Below, in pieces: positions 45,854-59,748 of a stretch of DNA of 64,000 nucleotides. Source of the stretch: Macrolepiota albuminosa (taxonomy: Eukaryota; Basidiomycota; Agaricomycetes; Agaricales; Agaricaceae); the NCBI GenBank assembly GCA_027475525.1, contig JAMWFC010000082.1:2232001-2296000 (forward strand). The letters run 5' to 3'. The notes under the pieces are model-generated. The model did not search any database and had not been told where the DNA came from. It saw nothing but the letters and a program-made list of their open reading frames with translations. The position numbers were made by a program, and so were the translations under genes. How positions within the stretch are numbered: position 1 is the stretch's first letter; the number at the start of each line of letters is the position of its first letter.

Positions 45854-48800
45854 ATGGGGAACCCCGGCGAGGTGCTCAAGCTGCTCGCGCGGTTACGCGA
45901 TGTGCCAGTCAATACGGAGGACATGAATATGGACGAGCTCACAATCCTTTATAAACACCTCATGAGCGCGCCTAGCTCTTCCAACGGCGCCCTGCATTGG
46001 TTTTGCTCCCGTGCCACACTGGATATCGTCGAAACTGCGACATTTTGCTTACGAATGTTCGCATACCAGTCGGTCGCGGAGTGGCGCGAGAAGCTGCGCG
46101 GGTGTCTTGGTCGTTGTCCTGATTGTGTCCGGGCGCTGGAAAAGGCAAAGGTGACTTCTAGAAAGACGTGAGTCACATATTTCGTACCCTATATGGCAGG
46201 GTTCTTGAGGATTTTCGTTTTTTTTTTGGCCACTGCTAGGTACTTTGGGGCATACGTAGATGAGATTTTGACGCAGTTTTATAAAGAAATGGAAGCATGG
46301 GAATTGGGCATCGTCTTGGAGGATTTGAAGAATGCGGGCCTTTGGGGTGATTCTGCCGAGTCGAACCAACGGACACTTGCGGACGCTGGTTCGGCTATCG
46401 TATATCGAATGGTGTACAATTGGACGATATTCAAAGATGCCACGATTCAAGCTATCATCAAGGACCGCCCTCCGTCTGGGTTACTACAGGATTGGCCAAA
46501 AGACCCTCTACCGCCGGGCATGCTCGTTCTACTAATGCACGACAAGGCTCAGGTCAGGCGATGGGCTGAAGCTCATGCATCACAGTGTACCGTTGTCCCC
46601 ATGTCAAGCGACGATTACACTGGAGTATACTTGGATGCCGTCGAAACTATTGGACGACATCTCACCGACCAATCGTTGAATGCCGATCTTTCATCTACAT
46701 TCGCTACTAATCCATCTGACCTGTGGTCAGGATTTCGTATTACATTGCGACACATCCCCCTCGACGCCTTGAGCTCCCCGTCACGACAGTATTCTGACTT
46801 TCGTGGCATTGTCACAAGACATTTATATGATACCGGAGCTCGTTCGTCTTTTTCTTTTATTCAATTCTTTGAATCAATTTTGACTACTTTGCCTGCTGTC
46901 CTTGCTCAAAAAATATTTGATGTGGATCAGAATTCTCGCATGTCCTTCAATGCTTTCTTCTCCTTCTCAAACGTCTGGGAGAAAAGCTCTGGGTTGGCGA
47001 GGGCCCAGAGATCCCACAGGTTGTTTTCGACTCGGTAAAGGATAATCGGGCTTTTTCCGAGCTTTTACAAACTGTGAAGTCATCTACGGATCGTCCGTGG
47101 TTTCTTGCTTGGTTTTCGGAATTTTTGCATACCATAGTTGATGTCCCCGTGTATAAAGAAGTCTTGGCCAAGATCGTGGACTTTCTATGTGAAGAAGCAC
47201 AGCATGAGCGTTTTAGCGATGCGCGCCCTATGATCATGCTAACTGGAACCCGCGTGAGTCTCACGTCATTTAACCCCCCGCCTTCATCTCTCATCTCATC
47301 TTTTTCGCAGCTGCTTTCATCTGTCCATCGAAAATATTGTACCGAGGAAAATTTCCCTCACAGACAGGCGCTAAATAGCGCTCTTGACATACACGGAGAG
47401 ACCTTCCTTCGAGTCGCGTTTACGCGATCATATGACACGGAAGCCTGGCAGCTTGCCAGAAGCACCACCCGCACATTCATTTTGCGTGTTCTCGCGGCTG
47501 ATGTCGATGACGTCATCACTGCCATCGAGGGTGTGACTGGGTCTTTGGCCCAGAGCCTGCGTCCCGCAGAGGGACAAAAACCCGCGAAATTCAGAAGCCT
47601 CTCTATTCGTACTAGCGCATGGAAGAAACTCTATTCTTCCGTCCAGAACACCGATTCCGACGGAATAGCCTCTCTTATCGCTGTTGTAGCGCAAAGTTGT
47701 CATATCGACACTCTCAACGTCAAACATTTCTCCAAAATCTCTTCAGTCAAATCGGTAGATGGTTCCCAGACTGCCGAAGCTGTTTTAACTGAGGTCAACC
47801 GAGCTTTGGCGGTATTTAGGGATGGGTTTTTGTCTGCCATGACTGGATTTGTGGATCATAACTCGACTTCCGTCGCTCGTGACCTCTTACGACGGCCTGG
47901 AGTTGTGAAAAATCTCATGCAGATTGCTATTTCCTCAATTGAAGATCTTCAAGTCGCTGCCCAAATCGTAGCTGGTCTAGCTTTCGACGTCGATGGGCGC
48001 CAGGAATGCCTGCGGTCTCTGCTAGAACACGTCCCCAGGGAAGCTTTTGAAGGAATTTTAGACTCCCTCATGACTTTCAAACGATACGCATCTGTCATGC
48101 CCGAGGCATGCAATCTCTCAAAGTCTCTTGTTCAGTGTTTTTCTGATATCCTCGATGTCCTGTCAGCCACCTCAAATGGCCTCCTACACTCTCCGAGTTT
48201 TTTAGACCCTGGAAATGACAAAGGCCCTGCAGCTAATCTCATGAACATGTGGAAATCAATGACCAAATCATTCACTATCATTCTCAAACGTACTCCGAAT
48301 TGGGCTATGTATTTCGACAATCAGGAAATGATTGTTTGGATGCGTGATGCCCTTATTTTCGGTAGAGATATGTTATCAACTTGGAGAGTGATTGAGAAAG
48401 CAGCAAATTCACGGGAATCAGCTGCCATCCGCGATTCAGGGAGGCTCTCGCCGCTTGGAAAAGAAATGGCTACTGGATTGCAGGAGGTTCTGTTCGAGCT
48501 CACACGGTGGCTGCGCCTCACAGACGAGGAGCTTCTGCATCAGTCCTTTGCTTTACTTACGTCAATCATGACTTGTTTCCATGATGCTGGCTTATCACCA
48601 ACCGATGAGACGACAAAACGACTACGGAAATTCATCGATTCTGCCAGAGAGAAGAAGTCCGATCCGAGTCAAATGAACAGCCGTCTTGATCCAACGAGAT
48701 TGTTGACCCTTGAGGCGGCTCTTGACGACTTTGAAGATGTCGTCGAGATTATCTCGCCAGTGCCTGCACCTGCGCCCCCATCTCGTCCTAAGATGAACAA

Positions 48801-51800
48801 GATGAAGGAAGAAGGACCTTCAGTACCTGGTAAAGACAAGACCAAGGAGCAGCGGTATATCATGACTGCCTCTAAAGCCAAGCCCGCAGGTGCGACGGCA
48901 CGCGGTTCGTCAACCTCCATCAAGTCCCACTTTTTCTCAGAACGTGACCAACAAAAGATTGATGCTGACCTTGCTCTCCCTACATTCCGCAGATCGTCCC
49001 ATACAACTGTTCCCGCAAAACCATTAAGAGGGACATCTCGTGTTTCTGCACCAGGCCTCAAATTTGAGGGTCATGCAGCTGCGCCAAAGTCCGAATCATC
49101 CAGTTCTGAATCAGAGAGTGACAGCGAGGATGACGGGCGCCCTGGTGGACTGGCCCGTCTCGCACAGTTGCAACGGTCGCCAAAGCTCAAAAAACCTGTG
49201 GAACGTCGACAGATAATGACTATGGACATTCCAATTCAGAAAAGTGCTGTGCAAGAGCGCCTTGCACGTCGTGATGAGATACGCAATGCTGCTATCAGGT
49301 TGAATCCGCCAATTGGAGACCTCTATAAAACGGTTTTATCCTGGGACTATTCACATATTGGTCCATATCCTCCGGGCCCCAAAGAAAACTATTCTACAAT
49401 CCCGGCTACTTTCGACACTTATGAAAGTTATCGGAAAGCTTGGGAGCCCCTTTTACTATTGGACATATGGGCTCAAGTTAATGCGTCGAAGCAAGAAGTA
49501 CAGGTAGCTTATGACATCAAGATCAACTCTCGTCAATTTGTTGACCATTGGCTTGACGTCGATTTATCTTTCTCGGGAAGTATCAAGAAAGACTGGTATC
49601 TATCTGAAACGGACCTCGTACTCCTGAAGCACGGAAGTTCACAGAAGCTTGTAATGGCAAAAACCATAAGTTTCAAGACGACCCCATTCGGACCTCAACA
49701 AGGAACACAGGCTTCAGTCCGCTGTTTGGCCAAAAATGACCCTGGTTTACAAATGAATACGACCTGGAAATTAAGCAAGGTCATAAAGTAAGCCACTCCT
49801 TTCAGCTTGCGCAGAATTTCTAACAGTGTCAAGTCTGACAACAGTTCAACGCGAATACGCCAGCTTAGTGGCCGTTCCGTACTACGATCAGTTCAGCACC
49901 ATCCTCAATCCATGTCTTCCAAACCTTCCAGAACTCAAGGAAAAGGACATTCGTGAAATCATGACAACCTACCGAGTCAACGAACCTCAAGCCAAGGCCA
50001 TTCTGGCTTCTCTTCGCTCTGATGGCTTCGTTCTCATTCAAGGGTATATAATCATTTTCTTTGGAGCCCGTGCTTCATTGATCCTGTTTTAGACCTCCTG
50101 GGACCGGAAAAACGTCGACGATATGCAGCTTGATAGCGGCCTGTTTATCGGCGTCTTTATCGACCAAGAAACCCCAGATTGTTCTTGGCGGACGTGGTGG
50201 CCCTGCAGCCAAAGCTTCAACGAAGATTCTCCTTTGCGCACCCAGTAATGCTGCAATAGATGAAATCGCCGCACGAATACATTCTGGAAAATTTGGCGGT
50301 AAACTCCCTGGTTCGATTAAGGTGGTTCGCATTGGAGCGAAACAGTCAATGAATGCTAGCGTACAGGAAATTTCCCTGGATAATCTCGTGGAAGTCAAAT
50401 TGGCCAATGATGCCGCTTCATCTGGAAAGCCCTTTGATACGTCGGCCGAGGTCACCTCGTTACAGCAAGAAATCGATGCCCTCAAACTGCTCAAGACACA
50501 AAAGGAGCAAGAGAAAGAAAATACTCATGATAATGGAGTGCGAAGACAGGCGCTTACAGATGAGATATCGCAGTTGCGAACTCGTCAAACGGGTCTTATT
50601 AGGGAGTTAAACCGTCGAAGGGACGAGAACAAGTCTAAGATGCGAGACCTCGATGCCAAACGCAGAACATTCATGCTGGACGTCCTTCAAGATTCCGATG
50701 TCATATGCACCACCCTGTCCGGAGCCGCAAATGACCTTCTCGGGCGCTTCGATTTCGAGATGGTCATAATCGATGAGGCAGCCCAATGCGTTGAATTGAG
50801 CTCGTTGATACCTCTTAAATATCGATGCAATCGGTGTATCATGGTTGGCGACCCTCAACAACTCCCTCCGACAGTGATATCCACAGAAGTACGTTACTAC
50901 GTGTTTCAGTACAGATTATCCTTCAACTTCACAATCCTAAAAGGCTTGCCGGTTTAAATACAACGAGTCGCTCTTCGTCAGACTGCAAAAACAGAGACCT
51001 GACGCAGTTCACCTTTTGAGGTATTTGCAGCTTTGTTTAGCATGGAGCGTCCCTCATCTCACCGTATTGCACGGTAGTATTCAATATCGTATGCATCCCG
51101 ACATCAGCAGCCTACCCAGTCGTATCTTCTATCATGGAAAGTTACTCAATGGCCCCGACATGGATGTCAAAACCAAACAACCCTGGCACTCCAATATGAA
51201 ATTTGGGACATATCGCTTTTACAACATTGCGAAGGGTGTCGAAGAGTCCGACAGTCGCACAAGCCTGAGGAACATGGCTGAATGCAAGGTTGCCGTTGCG
51301 CTTTATGCTCGACTCATCCAGGAATACTCCTCAATTGATTTGAGTTATCGGGTCGGAGTTGTATCGATGTATCGAGGACAGATTGTTGAGCTCCGCAAGG
51401 CATTTCAGGAGCGATTCGGCACGCAAGTGCTGGATACTGTGGACTTTAATACTGTAGATGGTTTTCAGGGCCAAGAGAAGGATATCATCATCCTTTCTTG
51501 CGTTCGATCTGGTGTGGGTCTGCAGACCATTGGCTTCTTAACAGGTGTGGATTTTCCAGTCTTTAAATTTCAACTGCTCATCCCCTTTAGACATCCGACG
51601 CATGAACGTCGCACTGACTCGAGCGAAATCATCTCTGTTCATTCTTGGAAATGCTCCGACCCTGGAACGAAGCGACGATACCTGGAGGGATATCGTTGCT
51701 GATGCTCGTACAAGGTCCTCTCTGATAACTGTCAGTTTATTTGTGATCTTGAGTATCGGAGCAAGCTGATTTCATGCAGGCGGATCCAACGTTCTTTACA

Positions 51801-52305
51801 ACTTCATCGACAGCCCACTCGATTCCTCCTCCTCCTTCACCTACCAAAGTTGCTAAGGCTGTTCCTTCTGTACCTGTGCCATCCGACCTGATGACGCCGC
51901 GCAATTTTAAGGCTGCACAACATAGCAAGCCAAAGGCAGAGCAATCTAGTAGTGCAACTTTTCAGCCAAGTCCAAATTCAATCAGCACGTTGTCTTCCAA
52001 TGGCCCAGCACATCCCAACGATCTGCAGAAGATTTCCCGACCAGATCATCTTCCAGTACCACCATCCGATAATCGCAAACGACCGATCGGAAGTATTGAT
52101 TCTCCCTCGCAAGGACCTGATGTTGAAGCCAGCAAACCTCAGCCTCCTCCTGCAAAGCGACCAAAACAAACAAGTATATTCATCCCGAAACCTAACAAAA
52201 AGGTCCGTCGCTTGTGGATCTTGCTCTATCCTCTTTTCATTTCCATTCCAGCGGCCACCGGACGACGCTGGTGGTGGTTCCTCATCCTACAGACGACGAA
52301 TATAA
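45854..52305 (+). CDS. SEN1: Sen1-type RNA/DNA helicase (SF1B)
   Basis: Unwinds RNA-DNA hybrids and ends transcription of noncoding RNA. ATG at 45854; exon 1 ends at 46167, intron 46168-46239. A long all-helical N-terminal domain covers about 46240-48700, with an in-frame intron at about 47254-47310. A basic/Ser-rich linker (about 48730-49230) leads to the helicase. Walker A PPGTGKTST follows an intron near 50094, with QG before it. Motif II is VIIDEAAQ, then GDPQQLPPTV, SIQYRMHP, VDGFQGQEKDIIILSCVR and MNVALTRAK. The Pro/Ser-rich C-terminal tail ends at 52305 after a last small exon. Size (about 1900 residues) and domain order fit Sen1. Frame is open apart from introns. Confidence 0.93.
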
Positions 52306-52483
52306 GCCTAAATCATTCCGAATGCTCATGGCAAGTTAATTACCCATGATATACTCCTATACATAGACTACTTATTATCAATAATTCTAAAACATACTGC
52401 ATAACTTTTAATACCTGACTATTTACAATTCGCCCGAGTCTGTTGCACATAAAGATGACAACCAGCTTACGTTGTTAGTGATA

Positions 52484-55400
52484 CTACTTTTGGAGGATAT
52501 CTGCCTTGACAGGAGGTAATTCCCACCCATCCGGGCCAAAACGTGGAATTGTCATCATTACTCCTGCCATATTCTTCGTCGGTTTGGAAAACGTGCAGAG
52601 GGAAGGTTTACCCAGGGTCGAAAGCCATGCGGGATTTATCACAGTCAAGCCTATACAGTAAAGTCAGTATGCGAGGGCACATAATAATCAACTTGAATAC
52701 CTTTCAACCAAACGCGGCTCGTTCTTACAACTTCATTGAAGACTACATATTCCGGTGGCGATGTGTTCGCAAGGATTGAGGAAGGGTGTATGAACACATC
52801 TTCAGCGATCCCAAGCGCTCGATAAGGTATGCCTTTTGAAGTCGCGTATTGAGCACTGGAAGATGATGGATCGAGACGATCCTTGCGAACGGCAACTTGA
52901 TCAATAAATCCAGCCGTCAAGAGTTGACGTAAAACTTTGAGCTGAAGCATGGTAAGGCGTGGTGAGCCAAGGACATTTGGCCAAGGGACAACCCACCTGA
53001 AGAGCGTTAGGTGGACTGATATTTGAGACGAACCCGATATTGAGCGCTGGGAAGTTCATCTGCACAATGTTACTTATTTGTGCTCGTAACTTATGGATTT
53101 CTTCCATCGCCTAATGAGTTCTGAGACTAGATAAACAAATAAGACAAGGTTGTCAACTACCTTTGGTCTTACAAAATGTTCAGCACAAAATGAATGACCG
53201 CCACCAGAATATTCATATGCACCAACGACAGAGAGCATTTTGAGTATGTCGCTGGTGTATTGACCGAGGGAGGCGTGTGTCTATTTTGTATGAGTGGTCA
53301 TTTCTAAGTAGGCAGATTAAAAAACTTACATGCTGGGACTCGAAAAAGGCTTTCCGACGTGATCGTTGCACCTCTTTGGCTTTCACAGCTGCACTGTTCA
53401 AATGAGATAGATCCTCAGATTCTAAATCATCTTGATCGTTTTCGGCAGTGAGCCCTTCATCGTGCAAGAATGGATCTCCTACGGACAAGGCAGAAACTAT
53501 TGCAATGACGTATGGAAGACATCCATGCTGCTGACCATTGACTAACATCCGAGAAAATCTTGGGGACAGGGGGAATAAGGACATCGTTTTTCCAAGATCT
53601 GTGATTTGGCCGCCGGTGACGTCACAGGCACCGATTCTCGAGGTACTCAGCGCCCCTAGGTGTGTGAGAACTTTCTCTGCAGTGTGGAGTGCCAAACGGT
53701 CTGGAGAGGTGGGGAAAGGGAAGTTGACAACTGCATCTATGTGCATGCTCTTCATCTGCAGGACTACGCCTTCAATTGGCATCCGATTAATCTCTGGAAG
53801 CGAAAATTGATCGAAGTGATGCTCGTATAGTGCAGAAGAGTAGAGTCGATAACAGTGGCCAGGGCCTGTGCGCCCAGCACGCCCAGCACGCTGCGCAGCG
53901 GATGCTTTAGAAATCCAATTGACAACAAATGCTTGAATACCATTCCTGACGTCATATCTACGCTAAAAAGCGTCTGTCAGTTTATACATCCTGAAGGGGA
54001 GATGATAATCAGCCAACCTCCTTGGCCCGCCCACAATCAACAACATAGCGGATATTGGGAATTGTCAGGGATGTTTCGGCAACATTAGTAGAGACTACCA
54101 CCAGACGCGACCCGGGTGGCGGGGGTTCAAAAACGCGCATCTGTTTTTCACTCGGAAGAAGAGAGTATAAAGGAACGACATGCATAGGAACTAAAGGGGA
54201 GAACCATAAGTCACAAATCTTCTGAAGAAGAGGAGTTGTACCATCAAAGCCGTCATCTTCGAGGCCTAATTCCTCATTGAGTTCATCTTCATCGTCTTCT
54301 GAAGAAGAGGAGTTGTACCATCAAAGCCGTCATCTTCGAGGCCTAATTCCTCATTGAGTTCATCTTCATCGTACTGTCCAGAGCATCTGGGTCGTCAATC
54401 ACTCCGTCATCGACGTCGAACGCTAAATCGCTGTGATCAGCTCCTCCTAAATCAAAGTCTTCCGCCTCAACGTCCGCTATACAACAATGATTAAGAGATG
54501 AAGAAGTCGCCCAATAGAAGTACTTGCCATGTGCCGGTCCCACCGTTTCAGTCTTGGATACTGCAACTTCATCATTCTGATGTACAGAAGTTACAGCGAG
54601 AGCCCGTCTCTTTCGCTTTTCCTCTATCGCCTTCTGCCCAAACTTCGCCTCGAGTTTCCGACACATACCGGTAATCTCATTCTGTCCTGTCAAGAATACA
54701 AGAATACCGCCCGGAGGTAGCCTGGTATGTATTTTCGCGGTCTTCTTTATAGCTTCTGTCACGTAGTCCGCTGCTGTTCGGCGGCTAAAATGGATTGTCA
54801 CTGGATGCTGGCGCGCAGCGACATTTATGACTGGAGGAGCAGTAGGAAACAGTGTTTTGTTTTCGGCGAAATCGCTGACTCGCAGGGTCGCAGACATGAT
54901 AATTAAGCGTAAAGGCTGCCAGACCTTTCTTGGTAAAAAAGCTTGAGAAAATGGATGAAAACTCTACCTTTGCGCCGTCTTTCCCCTCTTTCCACATCGT
55001 TTCTCGTAACTTAAGAACGCGACTGAGAACCCCGATCAGTCTACCTTTGCGCCGTCTTTCCCCTCTTTCCACATCGTTTCTCGTAACTTAAGAACGCGAC
55101 TGAGAACCCCGATCAGATATCGGTGTTTATACTCCTTTCATGGGCCTCATCAATAATGATGACCGAGTACTTAGTGAGCAAGAAATCATTCGCAAGTTCC
55201 CTTAGCAAAACACCGTCGGTCATGAATTTGATGGAAGTAGAAGAGGAGACAGTCGCATCGTAGCGAATCTGATACGAGACCCGGGAAGAAGTTAAGGAAA
55301 GTTCGTGAGCTACACGAGCAGCCATAGACATGGCAGCAACCCGACGTGGCTGGGTGATTCCAATCATGCCAGGGTTTTCTGGAGAAAATGTCCATGAAAA

Positions 55401-57045
55401 CCAACTTAATAAAAAAGAAAGGGTGAATAACGTACCGCTGTCAGGCGAGCCAAAACCAACTTCGTACAAGAATTGAGGAACTTGCGTCGTCTTGCCGCTA
55501 CCAGTCTCACCACATATTATAACAACAGGATTCAACAAAATGGCCTCCATAATGGGCTGCTCCTCTGTAACAATAGGGAGAAGGATTCTCGCCTCTTCAA
55601 CGTCGGAAGGCCGGTTCAGCGTAATGGCCTTGACTTTGGGATTTGATTTTGTGATACCCTGCTTTTCCAACATCTTTGCAAATGCTGTATCTGGTAACTT
55701 AAGGTCTCGGCCCAGAGGCCCACGCATTTCAACGGGCTTGGAAGGATCGTCAATTTTTCGTTTCTTTTTTGGTGAAGGAGAGGGCAGGTCAGGAATCTCG
55801 GCCGGTGGATGCTCTGGCGTTGATTGGACACCGTCCTTGACTGCTTCGAGTTGTTTGATAGCCCAAGCTTTGAACTGGATCCGTTGACGAGGCTGAGGTG
55901 ATTCATTCTCATCCACTGGGCGCTCTTCTTCGTCTTCTTCGTCCTCTTCTTCTTGACTTTCTCCCGAAGAGCCGTTTTCTAAGGCTTCTGGCTGCGCGTG
56001 TCCTTCATTGTCAGAAAGACCGTCTTCAGACTCAGAGCTATCGAAGGAAGTATCGGACATTTCGTTAGTAATTGGAGCCACCGTAGTATTCTTGTTTTTC
56101 CAGCTGCTGAATGTAATCTGGTAACGCTATAAAGTTTTCCTAACAAGAAAAAGCAAATGCCAGACCTTGCCCTTGCTTTTCTGCCGTACTTTGGGCGCCA
56201 TCACGGTGCCGTCAGGATTTCGCTTGAGGGCGCTGCCGACTGCATCACATGTAAGAGGGGCGGGTGGCACCGTCGAAACGTCAATAACCGTAGCAATTGA
56301 CCTCCTTGTTGGTAATGCTTCTGAATCTTTAATTTCTTCTTTGCTTGAGGAAGTCTTCGTATTCTTCCTTCCATCGGGTAAGCTTTCTTCTTCCGAATCG
56401 GTACCTTCGAGGTTGGGATCTATCACGGTATATGTGTCGCCTCTTCGTTTACGCTTTCCTAGGTTAACATCGAGCGCACGTCGAACATGCCTGTCCTCCA
56501 GTCGCTCGAGCCGTTCCTGGTGAGTAGATACTTTTCCAGTACCCAAAGACGACGAGGTCTGTAAATGTAAAGACGATGGAATTTCCGCCTGTGTCTGCCT
56601 GAGAAACGTCAAGGAGAAATAATAACAAGAATGATAGGGACATACGCTAATTTCTCGAACAGAAGTACTCGCTCCTCTTTTTTAAGTTTTTTGTCCTATT
56701 ACTCAGATAAATAATCAGCAACCTGATAAGACTTGGGCCCAACGTACAATGTATTTCTCGAGCCTTTTCTTCTTCTTACTAGACCATTTCGAATCAGATT
56801 GTGCGGCGAGCTACCCCAACTGTCATTTTCTGAAGCCTTTCAGAAATGCTATGACACACCTCCTGCCTGAGTCTTTCTCGTCGTTCTTGATCTTTGGTCT
56901 CTTGAGATTTTAAGTCAACGATACTAGCGTTTGGGTCGACTTGAACGGCTCCCGGTTCACCCTCAGACTTTCGAGATCGTTTTAGTTTTCCCTTTTTCCT
57001 AGAACCTGACTGCCTTGCGCGCTTCACCCTTTCAGCGTGATCCAT
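52484..57045 (-). CDS. ECM16: DEAH-box helicase Ecm16/Dhr1 (DHX37), ribosome biogenesis
   Basis: Nucleolar helicase that releases U3 snoRNA from pre-18S rRNA. ATG at 57045; the basic N-terminal exon and Lys/Glu-rich linker exons run to about 55700. The helicase core: GETGSGKT (about 55510), [32 protein letters not shown] (54897), [10 protein letters not shown], then near 53900 [12 protein letters not shown]. The HA2/OB region ([15 protein letters not shown]) and the C-terminal domain end at 52484. Two 77-bp duplications (54218/54295, 54963/55040) break the frame. At both, one base is still missing after collapse, so errors or polymorphism at these joins are likely. I expect the real gene to be intact, as it is essential in yeast. 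Confidence 0.9.
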
Positions 57046-57495
57046 AACCAAAGGACTCCAGTTGGAACCGCGTTCTACTTGTCACAAAACCAATGACAGC
57101 TTCAAATCGCACATCACACGTGACCTCTACGCTGAGAGAGCAATCCTTTTCGTGTTACCCTCCCGCCACTACCCTTATTTTACCGTCACGTAGCCGTCAC
57201 AGCAGGTACAAAAACTCTGCGATCGAGACCGGCTCCGTGAGCCCTCTCGGAAACCCGGTACAAATTTTCCCCTCACTTGTCTGTGAGCAGAAAGCAGCTC
57301 ATTGGAGCCTCATAATAATGCCTCACGTGCTAAAATTCGGTGCTCACATGATATTGCGCCAAACGGCATTGTCTCAACTTCTGACTCCAACCACTTCGAC
57401 TCCAGGTCTGCGACCAATATATCACGAAGATCTTTGCTTAGTTCGACTCCTTCTACACCAAGTCTCTTTACTACAACATTTTCTCTCATCAAAAC
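57046..57495. promoter_or_regulatory. Divergent promoter region, ECM16/F-box-like gene
   Basis: 450 bp between start codons, with pyrimidine-rich stretches before the plus-strand start. Short open frames here look like chance. Confidence 0.45.
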
Positions 57496-59303
57496 ATGCC
57501 CCGTATTAATTCGCTGCCTCTAGACTACGACATTATAGATTCTGTCTTGGCCGCCCTACCTGACTATGCAACTCTTCTAGCAGCCTTACTGTCATCCAAA
57601 TCCTTTTACAAGGTTTACAAGGCACATCCGAAGTCAATCATACGCGCCATTTCTTACAACATTACTGGGCCAGCCTTGCCTCAAGCTATAAGACTACTTC
57701 GTTGCAAAGCCCCTACACAATCTGAGGATACAAATCGGACAACCGCGCATAGAATTCTCCAGATGGAGTCTTGGTCGGAGGACAGTGACATTGGTTTGAT
57801 CACTGGTGAAGAGTGCTGTCAGTTGGTGAAAGACGCCGCAACAGTCAAAGGTCTGGAAGACCTTTTTAGCCTCATGTAGGTCGTCTCCAATGAACAGAAC
57901 TGCTCAGTGAATAATCTTCCTACGACGTGGCCAGGCATAAAGATCGCACTTCTAAGAGCAGCGTCCTGGACTACATGGAATCTCTACGTTTTCGAAGGGC
58001 AATCTATCGCCTAATGCTGGTTGCCAAGATATTCCCGGCAGACGACTACGAAGACGATGAAGATGAGGATCTTGATCCAGTTGTTCTTGAACATGATATG
58101 CTTGCACGGAAGAAGCTGTTAGATGACTTTGCTACCTCTGAATTATTTGAGCTGCATAGTGCTTCATTGTTTTTGATTGAAATTGCTCAGGGGATACAAT
58201 GTGGAGAGAGCGGTACACGTTCGTCATGTAATTCTTGAAACTCGTTTTGTGTGATTAATCAGCCGCCACGTCCATGACAGCTTCGCAGATTAGTGGGGAT
58301 GTGGCACTGGCACGCGGTCCAGAATCGGTACTGCAAGCGTACCGCTTAGTAACGGCTGATTATCTGCATGGAACTATAGCGATGGACTTCGTTCCGCGAT
58401 CCCTATCGGGGTATCTTTCTGATCCCTTCCAGAGGATTTGGGAGGAACGCCAGACAAAAGCTCTCGACGATTCTTCTCAGTGGAAATCCTTACTTGACGA
58501 CGTTCGAGGGAGTAATGATAATTTTAAGTTCCTCCATCCTTCGACGATTCTTCTCAGTGGAAATCCTTACTTGACGACGTTCGAGGGAGTAATGATAATT
58601 TTAAGTTCCTCCATCCTTCGTTGCTGTGTATACTCATATCATAAACAGGCGAGAAATGTAGGACCATCTGTGGTCTAGACCTATGGAATGAGTCAAGTGA
58701 GTCCCGTCAAAGCAACGTGGGTGGGTTTCTTAAACAAACAAAATACCAGACTGGGACCATATGCGGCGCTTTTCCTTCAGCCTTGGGCGTCATGGTCTTG
58801 GAAGATTCGTCAAGGGGTACCTTCTTGACAATATCGTCGATGGCAATAGTCTGAAAAATCAGCTCCTTGGCGCGTTTTTACCGCCGTGCACAAATCTTCT
58901 CGAGCAAATGCATCAAGTAAAAACACCTCCTTGGGCCACTTGGGAAAATGGCGATTGGCTATGTGACAATTGCATCGTTGATTTATTCTCTGATCACCTT
59001 CACCTTTGGCTCCTGGAAGTGAAACGAGAAAGTGAGTCTTGGCCCATGCACTTTTTTAATAACTCATATCTTTTTCAGGAGGAGAAGAAATCAAGGAAGA
59101 TTGTTGGTGAGCATCTTTGCGTCTGCGGCCAGGTTGGAGAGTCGATGCTGAAATTTCACTGCAGGTATGGATATAACTGCCGGACGCAGAGACACAGCGT
59201 TCATCATGCAGGACGTCTCAACGTATGTCAATATCCTTAAAAGTGATATGTCTTTTCTGATCAATTAATGCATCAGCATCTCTGCGAGCCTACGCGGTAC
59301 TGA
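57496..59303 (+). CDS. Mushroom-specific F-box-like protein, unknown function
   Basis: ATG at 57496. The N-terminus LPLDYDIIDSVLAALPDY with a leucine-rich follow-up resembles an F-box-like substrate adaptor. GPALPQAIRLLRCK and a charged acidic segment (DDYEDDEDED) follow. The middle exon carries a CRTIC motif, and the C-terminal exons have NIVDGN-x-LKNQ, WLCDNCIVDLF and a final GYNCRTQ...HAGRLN joined to HLCEPTRY, stop at 59303. Proteins of this layout, with scattered CxxC pairs, are as I recall common in Agaricomycetes. The 77-bp duplication at 58464/58541 breaks one exon. No catalytic function visible. Confidence 0.7.
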
Positions 59304-59748
59304 ACGATTGAGCATGTAAAAGAACTTCGAGGATCCATTACGATTCAAAAAAAATTGTTAACACGTCCGACGAAACCTTCAACATGCGTCCGGCGTTTTA
59401 CCACTTACTACAATCCTGTTTCAGGAGACCTTTACAAAACGCGTTTCTTTCTCTTTTGAGAGGTCATTACATTAACAACAATTTACATCTACGAGATTTA
59501 CATATATACATATATCCATTTGGGTAGAGAAAGCTAGTCTTTCTTCTCGGAATTAATATCGTTTTTCAGTCATCTTTCGTGCTAGCGAAGTCGGACTGTT
59601 TGTGGACACGGACATAATGATGCCGAGGAACGTGACAGGCACGTGAGCGTTCCCCGTTATGGAACTGTCGATTCCAAGGTTCAGTTAAGTTAGACCGTAA
59701 CTTCCAAGCTTAGTGCCCTTCTCATTCAAGCAGCTGCAAGGGGGGGAT
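59304..59748. other. Intergenic region before DAD1
   Basis: About 445 bp; A/T-rich near 59340-59520, no gene seen. The 3' part should hold the DAD1 promoter. Confidence 0.5.
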
